Assembly (NCBI GenBank): GCA_963970005.1
Contig: CAXAMN010026473.1
Coordinates: 261,320 to 325,319 of the forward strand
DNA length: 64,000 nucleotides
Origin: Durusdinium trenchii
Lineage: Eukaryota; Sar; Dinophyceae; Suessiales; Symbiodiniaceae
Direction: 5' to 3'
Position numbers and translations under genes: made by a program. The notes under the pieces are model-generated. The model had not been told where the DNA came from, did no database searches, and saw only the letters and a program-made list of their open reading frames with translations. Shown here piece by piece: positions 22,769 to 33,349 of the stretch. Each line of letters starts with the position of its first letter. The first letter of the stretch is position 1.

Positions 22769-22866
22769 AGATGGATCTTCCAACTGTGACAAATGTCTGC
22801 CATTTCATCTATAACAAAACAGCCAAAATGGCAGAAAATTAGAATAGTTGGAAGATCCAGAGGTAT
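22769..22866 (+). mobile_element. Hairpin element, family T2, copy c
   Basis: Left arm TGGATCTTCCAACTGTGAC, right arm ATAGTTGGAAGATCCA. The internal GGCAGAAAATTAG box matches the other copies. Confidence 0.65.
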
Positions 22867-24043
22867 GGCCAAAAGACCTAATCGCAAAGGGAAGACCTTG
22901 CGAAGTGAGGAACAGGCGATGACTGGGAATGTGTCATCAAAAGGGCGACAACCCAATTCAAAGACAACCCAAAGATACAAAACAACCCGAAAAGGACCCA
23001 ACCCCTCTCGGGATTGTTCACAGCTGGTCAGAGATAAACAAAGAAAAACCCAGGGCATCCAGTTACCACTATAGCCTATAGCTGGGAGTCCCAGTGGTTC
23101 CAGTTCTTCGACGACCAACCCATATACCGACGGACCACCATGGTTCCTTCGGAAGCTCCGTGGCCTCGCGCGGAAAAGCGTTGTCGAGAGTTCGACTCCG
23201 GGCGACAGAGGTCAGCTGCTCCAAGATTCGCAAGAGCGTGTAGTTGGGCAACACCCTGATTCGCACGAGCGTGGACCCGCTGTGTCCTTTTGTCCTTTTG
23301 GTGTGTGATATGTGGCGAAACCCGCTTTGGTGTGGTCTGCGGTTTCCTCGTGTTTTTGGGTGGGAGTTGTTATATATGTTGGTTCTTTTCTCGGAGGAGG
23401 GAGACACATGGAGAAACTGCCACTCGCCCAGTGGTTCCTTCTTCACGGCAACTGACCATGCGTTTCAGGTGATATTTGTCGGTACGGATGCAACATTAAC
23501 GAGCTGGTCCCTCGGATACATGGAATTCGAACTGTTCGAAAACACACCGAACCTCTTCCCTGACAGGTTCCCATGCGTCTCAGGGGAAAATTGGGCTCGA
23601 AGGAGTGCTGGAAAACTCCTCCGAGCCCCCACATCTTGAAGAGTTGCACCACTCTGGGGGGACAACACTCTTCAGTTGAGTTCATACTCTTACATGATAG
23701 AGGCGATGTGTATCCAATTCAACTTCGAAAGCCTTCCTCTTCTCTCTCTCTCTCTCTGAATTCTTGGCCCGCAAATCCAATGACCATTCTTGACAAACTT
23801 CGTGTAAACCATCACTTACTTTTTTTTGCTTGGAGAGCGGTATCGGCATATGTACTAAATGAATATATGTCATTTGCTTCATGACTTGTTTGACAAGGGA
23901 GTCTCTTCTGGTGTACAAATCTCAGTTGAAAGCTTCATCTCCTACATGCACCATGCCCACGAACATACATCCTTGCCTCTTACATCCACATATTCTACAT
24001 ATTCAATACAACATATCATCCATCGCTCCTACCTCTATCTTAC
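22867..24043. other. No firm gene; TC microsatellite
   Basis: Contains a CT dinucleotide run at about 23739-23757. Open frames near 23244-23640 on the plus strand lack coding composition. Confidence 0.3.
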
Positions 24044-24247
24044 CGGCTCATCCCTTATCACTTCACTTAGGAGAGCGTCGCACATGGCCTGCAGCTGGGA
24101 GAGATGGCGGCCGCCGCGCTGGCGACCACCTGGCGCAGCCGCCGATTCCACAAAGGCGGAAGCAAAAGGGAGCTCCAGCCGAGGAGGGCGGGGTTTCCGT
24201 GTAAACCGTGGAAATAGGATGTCATCTAGATTAGGAATCTCCAAGGC
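24044..24247 (-). CDS. Internal exon, unknown protein
   Basis: Exactly 68 codons, phase 0 at both ends. It reads ALEIPNLDDILFPRFTRKPR then LELPFASAFVESAAAPGG and ends QAMCDALLSEVIRDEP. The acceptor is GGTTGCAG|GCC and the donor GAGCCG|GTAAGA, both strong. It begins with an acidic-hydrophobic segment and ends in a helix. A run of Gly/Arg in the middle could be a retained 35-bp GT...AG segment. No family recognised. Confidence 0.6.
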
Positions 24248-24620
24248 CTGCAACCATTTTGGACGAATGAATCTTCAGAAGCTGGGGACTGGAAGGAAGA
24301 GGGCAGGCCATTCCGTTGCAGGCGTCAGGCTGATTTTTTTTTCAGTTATAAAGGCACCCGTAGAGTCAGGGTGCTGGTGCAAGTGGAATTGAGTCCTTTT
24401 AGTCTACAAACCAAGTTGAGACTTCACACCCATGTAGAAGTGAGGGTTCATGCAACACCTGATATGATGAATGTCCCAATTTGCAGCTCTGTCTCAGTTC
24501 AATATACCTAACGCTTCCGATGGGTGTCAGTTTAGTATGTCTAGTGCATATTAATGTAGTGTAGACACCAGCGTAGACCTTGTCCATCGGTGAACCCGAA
24601 CAGGAAGCAGCTAAGTAATA

Positions 24621-24728
24621 CCTGGATCTTCCAACTGTGCCTGAATGTGTGCCTTTTTTGCTGGCTTTAGAGATGAACCGTATCCAGAAATGTCTCCTTA
24701 CAATTGGATACTACAGTGAAGATCCAGG
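24621..24728 (+). mobile_element. Hairpin element, family T2, copy d
   Basis: CCTGGATCTTCCAACTGTGC at the left; the right end is GAAGATCCAGG. TA duplications at 24619-24620 and 24729-24730. The right arm has partly diverged. Confidence 0.65.
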
Positions 24729-25377
24729 TATTTCAATACACAATGGCCAGCTGCTCCAGATTCAGTCATCACCTGGGCTCTCGGTGAACCGAGCTGCTCG
24801 AGCTCCGATCTGATCGATCTTCCGCTGCGTGTGGCGTCCGTGTGTTGCTCCGCCTCGAAGAGCAGGTCCAGCTGTTCCATCGTCCAACGGAAGGGCGCCA
24901 CACCCTGACCGGCGGTTCGGCAGCGGGAACACCATGGTCCCGACGGTGCGTGTTGAAACGGGCGCCCTCTCCCGGTGTAAGGACGACGGAGAGATGGTGC
25001 TCAATGAGAGTTATATAGATTCCACAGTGAGGGGCAGAGTCAGTTTTGGGAGCCAATTAAGAATCTTAAGATGTTAACTAGTAGCTCCACGGATGGTGGG
25101 ATTCGGATGTCCATGGTTGAGGGAAACAAAGATATTGTGTTCTTGTGTGTTCTTCTCAGTGTTCCCTGATAGAAGCTTGCCCAAGCTTGCTGATGGCTCG
25201 GGATGTCCGACATGCTAATTCCAACACGCTGGCTCTGCTTCTTGAGTCTCAAATCTACTCCATGACCATGTCGCCAGTGCTTTTGGGTCACTATCATTGC
25301 GGATTCACCATGCTATGACCAGCCACAGTCTGTGAATGTGTTGGGTTTATCCTATTACCAGTAACAATGGATGATGA

Positions 25378-25438
25378 TGATTATTATTGTTGTTATTAAT
25401 TACTATTATTGTTGTCATTATTATACATATATGGTTTC
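25378..25438. repeat. ATT/GTT trinucleotide-rich tract
   Basis: An imperfect run of ATTATT and GTTGTT units in an AT-rich stretch. Confidence 0.7.
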
Positions 25439-25854
25439 TAAAGGCCTTTTCAAAACGGCGATGTTCTTGTTTACTGACAGCTCATGAGGTTCTAAGTTCG
25501 GACGAACCCAAGGTATGTGTGTGTGTGTTTGTCGGGGATAATAGCAAAACATCTCCCTCATGATTCTGGGCACCTCTTTGCTCATCCCCACGTTGGCAGT
25601 TTCACCCCCTGTAACACCAAAGTCGTCGCAAAAAGCTCGGCTCAGCTCGGCTCGGTGTTCTGGCCGATGTGGTCCATCAAGTGATGGTTCTTGAAAGAAT
25701 GATCCAAAGTCTTAGAGAAAAATGCCTCCTTCAGGGGTCACTGAAGAAGAGAAGACGCGGAAAGGCACGCGTCTATAGAGAAAAGAATTCGGCACGCGAA
25801 TCTCCTCCCCTTCAGCCTCCCACAGAACCGTCTAGAACTTTTAGAATCTGAAAA

Positions 25855-26149
25855 CCACGTATACTCTGAAATCAGAGGATGCCCCGCAGACGAAGATCCC
25901 ATGAATCCCTGAGAAGGAAAACCCCGTGCATGGTGCTTTTCGACCATATTCCTCATCACCAACTTGAAGACCGTTTCTTCATCGCTAACAAAAAACACTT
26001 TTAGCCCGCCCACGGAACCTGTGTTTTCGGCAGCGGTTTGGCCGCCCCTGTGCTCAGCCTTCGCACCCTTCGCACCCTTCGCAGCCGGCGGCGCCTCCAC
26101 TTCCGGCGGCACCTTCTCAGGCTTCGGCGCCCGCAGCAGGGTGTTGGGC
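25855..26149 (-). CDS. Exon, unknown lysine/alanine-rich then globular protein
   Basis: The acceptor is TCGCCCGCAG|GCCC. The first part is PNTLLRAPKPEKVPPEVEAP then AAKGAKGAKAEHRGG, probably a flexible linker. It is followed by VSDEETVFKLVMRNMVEKHH, a helical segment. The frame stays good to about 25855; a possible donor lies near TACAC|GTGG. An alternative shorter exon would end at ACACAG|GTTCCG (26019). Family unknown. Confidence 0.55.
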
Positions 26150-26994
26150 CTGCGGGCGAGACGGAAGCGGTGAGACCGGAGCTGACCTTAGGAGAAGACC
26201 AGGGTGGCCCAAGGAGGCATCCAGGACCATCCCGGAAGAGCGGCGTTTTGATGGGTCATTTTCAGGTTAAATGTGCCTGGATACTCGAAGGGGTGCTCAA
26301 TAGAGATCCACAAGTTGCAGGGCATCTAGTCTATTGAACCCTTGGAAGGTGCTGGTATGTAAATGTATGTAAGTCTATATAGTTTAGTCCCATGGTGGGG
26401 GTTTTGTGACCGCACACTTGAGATAAGCTTACACGACCAAAACCCGGTCTTCGGGGATCGAACATGGTCGGAGGGGGGGGGGAGCTAGCTCGGTGCCTGA
26501 GAGGTTCGATGACCCTCGGCTCCTTCTCTCACCTCATCTCACTACCTCAAAGGGATGTTTCCCTATCCTCAGGTTCGGTGGGCGTCCCGCGCTCCCGACC
26601 CCCCTTGTCCGATCGAACCGGAACGGAACAGATGGCGGCCGAACGGAGCCCTCAGGTTTTGAGATCCCTCTCTCCAAGGATTTGCCACATTCACTGCGTA
26701 GAGGAAAATGGTCTTCCAGTCTGGTCCATGCCATCAGGCTCCATGTGGATGTGGGTCTCTTCCGGGGTATACCCTGTAAGAAGTCCAGGGCAAACGACTC
26801 TTGGGCACCACCAACGTACAGGATCGGACATTCATGGACATTCTAGAGACTCAGGGCACCTCCCAGGGTATGCATATTATGCCACAGATCAGACATGGGA
26901 GGTTGAATTGAGGCGTGAAGACTCGCATTTTCTTGAGTTCAATGCATTTAAGGCACTGGATCGAAGCCATCTCGATGTTTTCCCCTACACCGAC

Positions 26995-27066
26995 TTCGTC
27001 GTACCTGAAGTTCGGTATGACTAGACCCTCCTGGCACCCATCCCACCTTCTCAGCTTCGCGACGAA
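26995..27066 (-). mobile_element. Core-bearing hairpin, arm type TTCGTCG
   Basis: On the minus strand the loop is GGGATGGGTGCCAGGAGGGT then CTAGTCATACCGAACTTCAG, nearly the same as at 16663, but the closing arms are TTCGTCG and CGACGAA instead of CCTCCAGTCGT and its complement. Confidence 0.6.
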
Positions 27067-27353
27067 AACGGAGGGCGTTTCCGCTCCGAGGTGCCGCCGT
27101 TTCGCGTCGAACAACGGCCACCGACCGACGCTTCGTCGTGCCGCCGGGACCGTGCAGACAGAACGCCTCGGTCGTTGCGGCGCTAGCAGACCTCGGACCT
27201 CCGATCCCAGCCCTCCGATCTCCCGCGGTCGGTGGTCCGAAAACGAAGAAACAGGACGAAACGAACAACAGACCCTGGAAGTGTTTGAGGCGGTAGATCT
27301 CTCATTCCAACACGATTCAGACCACTACCCTCCCTGCCAGGTCTTTGGTTGAG

Positions 27354-27393
27354 CCCTAACAGGTCTCAATTGGTGACCTGTAGAGTCGGGTCC
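27354..27393 (-). mobile_element. Palindromic element, inverted copy of 28565-28607
   Basis: Forty bases beginning CCCTAACAGGTCTCAATTGG, identical to the reverse complement of bases 28565-28604. It contains the small palindrome ACAGGTC...GACCTGT. Confidence 0.65.
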
Positions 27394-28564
27394 TGTTGTA
27401 TGGAAAGTATTGGAAAATATTGGAAAGTATGGATCTTCGGATCTTGATCCCAACTTTCTCCTCCTTCTTAGTTTCGGAAGAGGAAAGGCGATCCCCGAAA
27501 ATCCCCCTTCCTCCCTTCCGACCTCGCGCCCAAACGCAAGCTGTGGCTCCTCCCCCGACCCAAAACCGCTCCCTTCGTCCGGCCTCTGGTGCAAGTGCGC
27601 ATTCTTCAGGCACAGCTTGGTCTGGCCAAGGGAGAAAGCGCGAAGGGGGGAGAAAACGCGGTCAGGTGTTGCGTCGCACGGGACAAGCCAAGGTGTTTTG
27701 GCTTGGCAAAAGCACCTTAAGCCTGAGAGGCTATGGCTCAGGAACACGTGGGTGAGGTAGATCCCCGAATGACCTCCTGGAAGAAGGCACCCCAGACCAA
27801 CATGTCACGTGTTAATTGGTTGTCAGTGATCTCACACCCATGTACGCTCCCCTCTGACTCAACGTTCGGATGTGGTTGTCTGACTGAACGTTGCGATTCG
27901 ACGAAGTTGATCGTCCTTCCGCCTCTGTGGGCCGAGTGGGGGGGGCGCTAGCTTCTGTGTCTCAAACTCACATCGGCTGCTGTCAGTTGGTCCAGAGTCA
28001 CATTCAGACACCTTGCAAACACACCTTGGAGAAGAACAGAATCCCCCAACAGATTTACATGCCAACCACTGACTGCCGCTGACTGACAAAGGACAAAAGG
28101 TACCCCAAAAGTGTCAAAAACAAAACATGTGTCGATACTATCCTCATCCGAAAACATGACTGCTGCTTGTGAGCATGTTTAAACATCACTCTGTCTTGCA
28201 CTCATCACCATCACCAACCAGCGCCGACACGTCATCAAAAACCGGTTACATGAGAGTGCTGCTTCAGGTTCTTGAACCCTCTCTCCTCAAACAAAAAAAA
28301 ACACAAACCCCAACGCTTCACTGGCTGTCGACCGCTCCGCTGACACTCGTGTCGTCGTGTCGCCCAGATCCGGCAGATCCGTCGCCTTGATGAAGTCTTC
28401 GCTCTCGACTTGTTCCTGGGATCGGCGAGACGGAAGCGGCGAGACGGAAGTCGGCCGCTTAGCTTCGTTTCCGACGGTTCCGGAACAGAGACGGTGGACA
28501 GCGCGGGGTTCCTGCGCCCGGAAATGAAGTGGTGAAAAAGGAAGGATAAACTCAAAACCAACCA
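27394..28564. other. No firm gene between two inverted 40-bp copies
   Basis: Open frames on both strands near 27470-27740, none with convincing splice support. Nothing else was recognised. Confidence 0.3.
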
Positions 28565-28607
28565 GGACCCGACTCTACAGGTCACCAATTGAGACCTGTT
28601 AGGGTCC
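28565..28607 (+). mobile_element. Palindromic element, family T5
   Basis: GGACCC at the left and GGGTCC at the right enclose GACTCTACAGGTC...GACCTGTTA. The copy at 49136 keeps the inner sequence but has CCAGCACCC/GGGTGCTGG as its outer arms. Confidence 0.65.
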
Positions 28608-29569
28608 AACAACCCTCAACTAACAGCCTGTTGGAGGATGCTGGAAGTGAATGAATCTGGTGGCAAGGGTACGACTTGTCAAAACGTTGATTTTTTTACG
28701 CGGCCAAAAGTGAGACTCGAAGTGTGTGAGTTTCACATCCCCCAAACATAGAACAAATCTGAAAGCGAACGCGGTGCCTTCAAACACCCAACATGACACC
28801 CAAAGAACAGCGTTTGAGGACACCAAACATCACCTAAAGCCTGGCCTGTTCTTTGCTCCAGACGAGCTGAACCGCTCCCACCGAGTGTTCCAAGGCCGTC
28901 GGTCGGTCCTTCAAGACATCCACCAGGCTCGCGACGGCTTCCAGGTCTTTGTGCCTGACATTCACGTAGCCAACGGTCAAAGAAACACAACACCCCTTTT
29001 TTCGGTTCGCGTCCGATCGCTCCGTTGGTCGGCCAGGCGAGGAGCCCCGTTCGTAGCTTGTGATTCACACTATCAAAAAGAAACACAACAAGCCAACAAT
29101 GGTAGTTTTAGCCAACCTGGAATACTTCTTAGTCTGTTCTTGCGCAATGGCCAAGTATGCCTTACGAAACGATCACCTTACTTTTCTTAGGAATTCTTCG
29201 GGGGTCATCCAGCCCAGCGGTCCACCCGATCGTTCGCTTTGTTCGCCCAGCACTTCTTCGCCCGAGTGTCGAACATGCGTGTCGCGAGCAAACGCACACG
29301 TGCCGGACGCACAGCACCAAACGATGTCTGAGTTTCCATACAAATGAGTTGAAAAAGAACCGTTCTAAAATCATTGTCCTAGGTTGAAATCACAGCAATT
29401 CCAAGCGGTGGCCATCAAGTACCCAACATGCACTCATGTATATGGTTGTATGTTGTGTATGCCCTTTTAACAGCTGCGTTCTTACTTACCGAGTCCAATT
29501 GTTCCAAATGTGAAGCTGAAAGTAGCCATCCTCTTGTACGCAGCAACAAACTGCCAAGACTATACAGCC
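28608..29569. other. No gene recognised
   Basis: Short frames only, no repeat seen. A plus-strand frame at 28726-29190 lacks splice or start support. Confidence 0.3.
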
Positions 29570-29785
29570 AGCCAGCCAGCCAGCCATGCCAGCCAGCCAG
29601 CCAGCAAGCCAGCAAGCCAGCAAGCAAGCAAGCAAGCAAACACACAAGCAAACACACATTCAAACACACATTCAAACACACATTCAAACACACATTCAAA
29701 CACACAACCAAACACACAACCAAACACACAACCAAACACACAAACAAACACACAAACACACACACACACAAACAAACAAACAAAT
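29570..29785. repeat. Compound microsatellite block, copy 1
   Basis: Runs in order of CAGC units, AAGC units, a CAAACACATT-type unit, CAAACACAAC units, then CA and CAAA units. The same order recurs at 32380-32649. Reading frames through it give Cys/Val/Phe or Lys/Gln/Thr repeats and are not genes. Confidence 0.85.
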
Positions 29786-29940
29786 AAACTAAGATCTTTG
29801 CGCGCACAGATTGATGGAACCAAAGCCCTTGGTACCAGTTCTTGTGCACCAGTAGTGGTGGTGTGCGCCCAAAGCCCTTCTGGTGTACAGTGGTGGTGTT
29901 GTGCCAATGGTGGTGTACACTAGTGGTGGTGGGCTGCGCA
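29786..29940 (+). repeat. Duplicated segment of about 155 bp, copy 1
   Basis: Starts AACTAAGATCTTTGCGCGC and ends GTGGTGGTGGGCTGCGCA. It matches 32650-32803 with very few differences and directly follows the compound microsatellite in both places. Confidence 0.8.
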
Positions 29941-30180
29941 CCCACTCAACCTCACTCACTCAACCCCACTCACTCAACCTCACTCACTCAACCTCACTCA
30001 CTCAACCTCACTCACTCAACCTCACCCACCCAACCTCACTCATTCAACCTCACTCATTCAACCTCACTCACTCAACCTCACTGACTCAACCTCACCCCTC
30101 AATCACCCAACCTCACTCATTCAACCTCACTCACTCAACCTCACTCACTCACTCACTGACTCACTCACTCACTCACTCAA
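29941..30180. repeat. CTCAACCTCACT tandem repeat
   Basis: About twenty copies of a 12-bp unit with small variants, leading straight into the roughly 30-bp array. Confidence 0.85.
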
Positions 30181-32258
30181 CCTGCTTGCAAAGCACTTTT
30201 GTTGACCAGAGCTGCTTGCAAAGCACTTTGGTTGACCAGCTGCTTGCAAAGCACTTTGGTTGACCAGAGCTGCAGTTTGGTTGACCTGCTTGCAAGGCAC
30301 TTTCTTGACAAGACCCGCTTGCAAAACACCTTGATTGACCAGACAAAAGCACCTTGGTGGACCAGTGCTTGAAAGGCATTTGGTTGACCAGATTGCATCC
30401 AAAGCACTTTGCTTGACCAGATCTGCTTCCAAGGCACTTTGGTTGACCAGAGCTGCTTGCAAAGCACTTTTGTAGACTAGAGCTGCTTCCAAGCACTTTG
30501 GTTGACCAGAGCTGCTTGCAAAGCACTTTGGTTGACCAGATCTGCTTCAGAGCACTTTGGCTGACCAGATCTGCATGCACTTTGGTTGTCAGCAAAGCAC
30601 TTTGGTTGACCAGATCTGCTGGGAAAGCACTTTGGTTGTCAGATCTGCTTGCAAAGCACTTCGGTTGATCAGATTTGCTTGCCAAGCTCTTGTTGATCTT
30701 GAGCAGTGTGGTTGACCAGAGCTGACCAAAGGTGCCTGCAAAGCACTGGTTGACAGAGCTGCTTGAATGCACTTGGTTGACTAGAGCACTTTGGTTGACC
30801 AGATCTGTCTGTAAAGCACTAAACCACACCTGCTTGCAAAGCCACTTTGGTTGACCAGATCTGCTTCCAAGGCACTTTGGTTGACCAGACCAAAGCACTT
30901 TCGTGGACCAGATGCTTGCAAGGCACTTTAGTTGACCAGATCTGCATTCAAAGCACTTTGGTTGGCCAGATCTCCTTCCAAAGCACTTTGACCAGAGCTG
31001 CTTGCAAAGCACTTTGGTTGACCAGCTGCTTGCATAGCACTTTGGGTTGACTAGAGCTGCTTGCAAAGCACTCAAGCACTTTCTTTGACTGGACCTGCTT
31101 GCAACATTTGGGTTGACCAGACAAAACTCCTTTTGTGGACCAGATGCTTGCAAAGCACTTTGGTTGACCAGATCTGCACCCAAGGCACTTTGGTTGACCA
31201 GATCTTCTTCCAAGGCACTTTGGTTGACCAGAGCTGCTTGCAAAGCACTTTTGTTGACCAGAGCTGCTTCCAAGCGCTCAGTTGACCAGAGCTGCTTGGA
31301 AGGCACTTTGGTTGACCAGGTCTGCTTGAACAGCACTTTGGTTGACCTCTGCTGGAAAGCATTTTGGTTGACCAGATCTGCTTGCAAAGCACTTTGATCA
31401 GATTTGTTTGCAAAGCACTTTGGTGGAGCTGCTTGCAAAAGCACTTTTAGTTGACCAGATCCTGCTTGCAAAGCTCTTTGCAGAGCTGCTTGAAAAGCAC
31501 GTTGGTTGACCAAAGCTGCTTGGAACTTGGTTGACCAGAGCTGCTTGCAAAGCACTTTGGTTGACCAGATCTGCCTGTAAAGCACTTTGACCAGACCTGC
31601 CTGCAAAGCGACTTTGGTTGACCAGATCTGCTTGCAAAGCACTTTGGTTGACCAGACCTGCTTGCAAAGCACTTTGGTTGACCAGATCTGCTTGCAAAGC
31701 ATTTTGGTTGACCAGGCCTGCTTGCAAAGCACTTTGGCTTGCAAAGCACTTCAGTTAACCAGAGCTGTTTGCAAAGCACTTTGGTTGACCAGACCTGCTT
31801 GCAAAGCACTTTGCTTGACCATATCTGCTTGCAAAGCACTTTTGATACCTGCTTGCAAAGCACTTTTGCTGACCATACCTGCTTGCAAAGCCTTTTGGGT
31901 TGACCAGAGCTGCTTCCAAGCACTTTGGTTGACCAGAGCTCTTGTAAAGCTTGGTTGAGTTGACCAGATCTGCCTCCAAGGCGCTTTGGTTGACCAGAGC
32001 TGCTTGAAGCACTTTTGTTGACCAGAGCTGCTTCCAAGCGCTTTGGTTGACCAGAGCTGGCTGACCAGATCTGCTTGGAAAGCACTTTGGTTGTCAGATC
32101 TGCTTGCACAGCACTTTGGCTGACCTCTGCTTGAAAGCATTTCGGTTGACCAGATCTGCTTGCAAAGCACTTTGATCAGATTTGTTTGCAAAGCACTTTT
32201 TTGTTGACCAGAGCTGCTTGCAAAGCACTTTGGTTGACCAGAGCTGCTTGCAAACCCT
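30181..32258. repeat. 2.1-kb degenerate tandem array, unit about 30 bp
   Basis: Some seventy units built on TGCTTGCAAAGCACTTTGG then TTGACCAGA, with frequent substitutions, truncated units and small gaps. Neither strand stays open across the whole block. The longest frame is 523 codons on the minus strand and reads a repetitive CKQ-WSTKVL pattern. I judge this to be satellite-like DNA and not a gene, because the frame shifts with unit length changes. Confidence 0.85.
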
Positions 32259-32379
32259 TGATTTCAGCACTCCCCGCCACCTTTTGCAGGCCGCGCCTCA
32301 CAAAAAGCATACAGGTGGGGGGTTGGCAACAAGCAACAAAACAACTCACAACCAAATACAAACAAAACAAACACACACA

Positions 32380-32649
32380 AACGCAAGCAAGCAAGCAAGC
32401 AAGCAAGCCAGCCAGCCAGCCAGCCAGCAAGCCAGCAAGCCAGCAAGCCAGCAAGCCAGCAAGCCAGCCAGCCAGCCAGCCAGCAAGCAAGCAAGCAAGC
32501 AAGCAAACACACAAGCAAACACACAAGCAAACACACAAGCAAACACACAGCCAAACACACACACACACAAACAAACAAACAAACAAACAAACAAACAAAC
32601 AAACAATTAAACAAACAAACAAACAAACAAACAAAACAAAAAAACAAAC
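32380..32649. repeat. Compound microsatellite block, copy 2
   Basis: The same order of CAGC, AAGC, ACACAAGCAA, CA and CAAA runs as at 29570-29785, with different copy numbers. Confidence 0.85.
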
Positions 32650-32803
32650 AAACTAAGATCTTTGCGCACACAGATTGATGGAACCAAAGCCCTTGGCACC
32701 AGTTCTTGTGCACCAGTAGTGGTGGTGTGCGCCCAAAGCCCTTCTGGTGTACAGTGGTGGTGTTGTGCCAATGGTGGTGTACACTAGTGGTGGTGGGCTG
32801 CGC
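32650..32803 (+). repeat. Duplicated segment of about 155 bp, copy 2
   Basis: Matches 29786-29940 about 2.86 kb away. It is followed by a GGT trinucleotide run (32811-32846). Confidence 0.8.
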
Positions 32804-32879
32804 CACCTGGTGCTGGTGGTGGTGGTGGTGGTGGTGGTGGTGGTGGCGCACCAGTGCTTTGTCTCTTCTCTGGGCTGAG

Positions 32880-33064
32880 ATGTTTTTTGCTTTGCCTCCC
32901 CTTGTCTCCCATGGTGTGTTTGGACGCTGGGCTGAGATGACTTTGCTTTGTCTCCCTTCGTCTCCCCTTGTCTCCCATGGTGTGTCTGGATGCTGGGCTG
33001 GGATCACTCTGCTTTGCCTCCCCTTGTCTCCCCTTGTCCCATGACATGTCTGGATGCTGGGCTG
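32880..33064. repeat. Tandem repeat of about 64 bp, three copies
   Basis: The unit contains GCTTTGCCTCCCCTTGTCTC, then CCATGGTGTGT, then GGATGCTGGGCTGGGAT. Unit lengths vary from about 58 to 68. Confidence 0.75.
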
Positions 33065-33349
33065 GGCTGTTTGGGGTCGATGCTGGTGTAATATTTTATC
33101 GAAACACATGTATGTAAATATAGAGGGTATAATTCACCTATGTTTCATAATTCCAAACAAAAAGGGTGTGCTTCTTTGAATTCAACTTATTTTTATGGGT
33201 ACACACACTCTCTGCTTGCACTCGTATTCAATATAGTAAATATAACATCTGTATTTATTTTTTCATCTGGCTTTGACAATTTCTGCAAAACTGATTAAAT
33301 GAGCTTTCTTCGAGCCGGAAAACTTTCACCAATACTTCAGTGGCTTGAC

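Noticed and set aside
22830-22845. GCCAAAATGGC as a possible spliced-leader relic
   Set aside because: It is part of the T2 element loop and lacks the rest of the dinoflagellate leader sequence.
23187-23205. tRNA-like box (GAGAGTTCGACTCCGG)
   Set aside because: Resembles a T-arm, but no acceptor stem or D-arm can be folded around it.
30173-31744. A 523-codon open frame on the minus strand
   Set aside because: It is the translation of the degenerate 30-bp array. The opposite strand and other frames give similar repeat peptides, and unit-length changes break the frame elsewhere.
30181-32258. CRISPR-like array
   Set aside because: Units are contiguous and degenerate, with no unique spacers of constant length and no cas-like genes; the window is eukaryotic.
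32264-33109. A 281-codon frame with His and Cys/Val runs
   Set aside because: It reads through GGT, CA and CAGC microsatellites and the 64-bp tandem repeat; composition follows the repeats.
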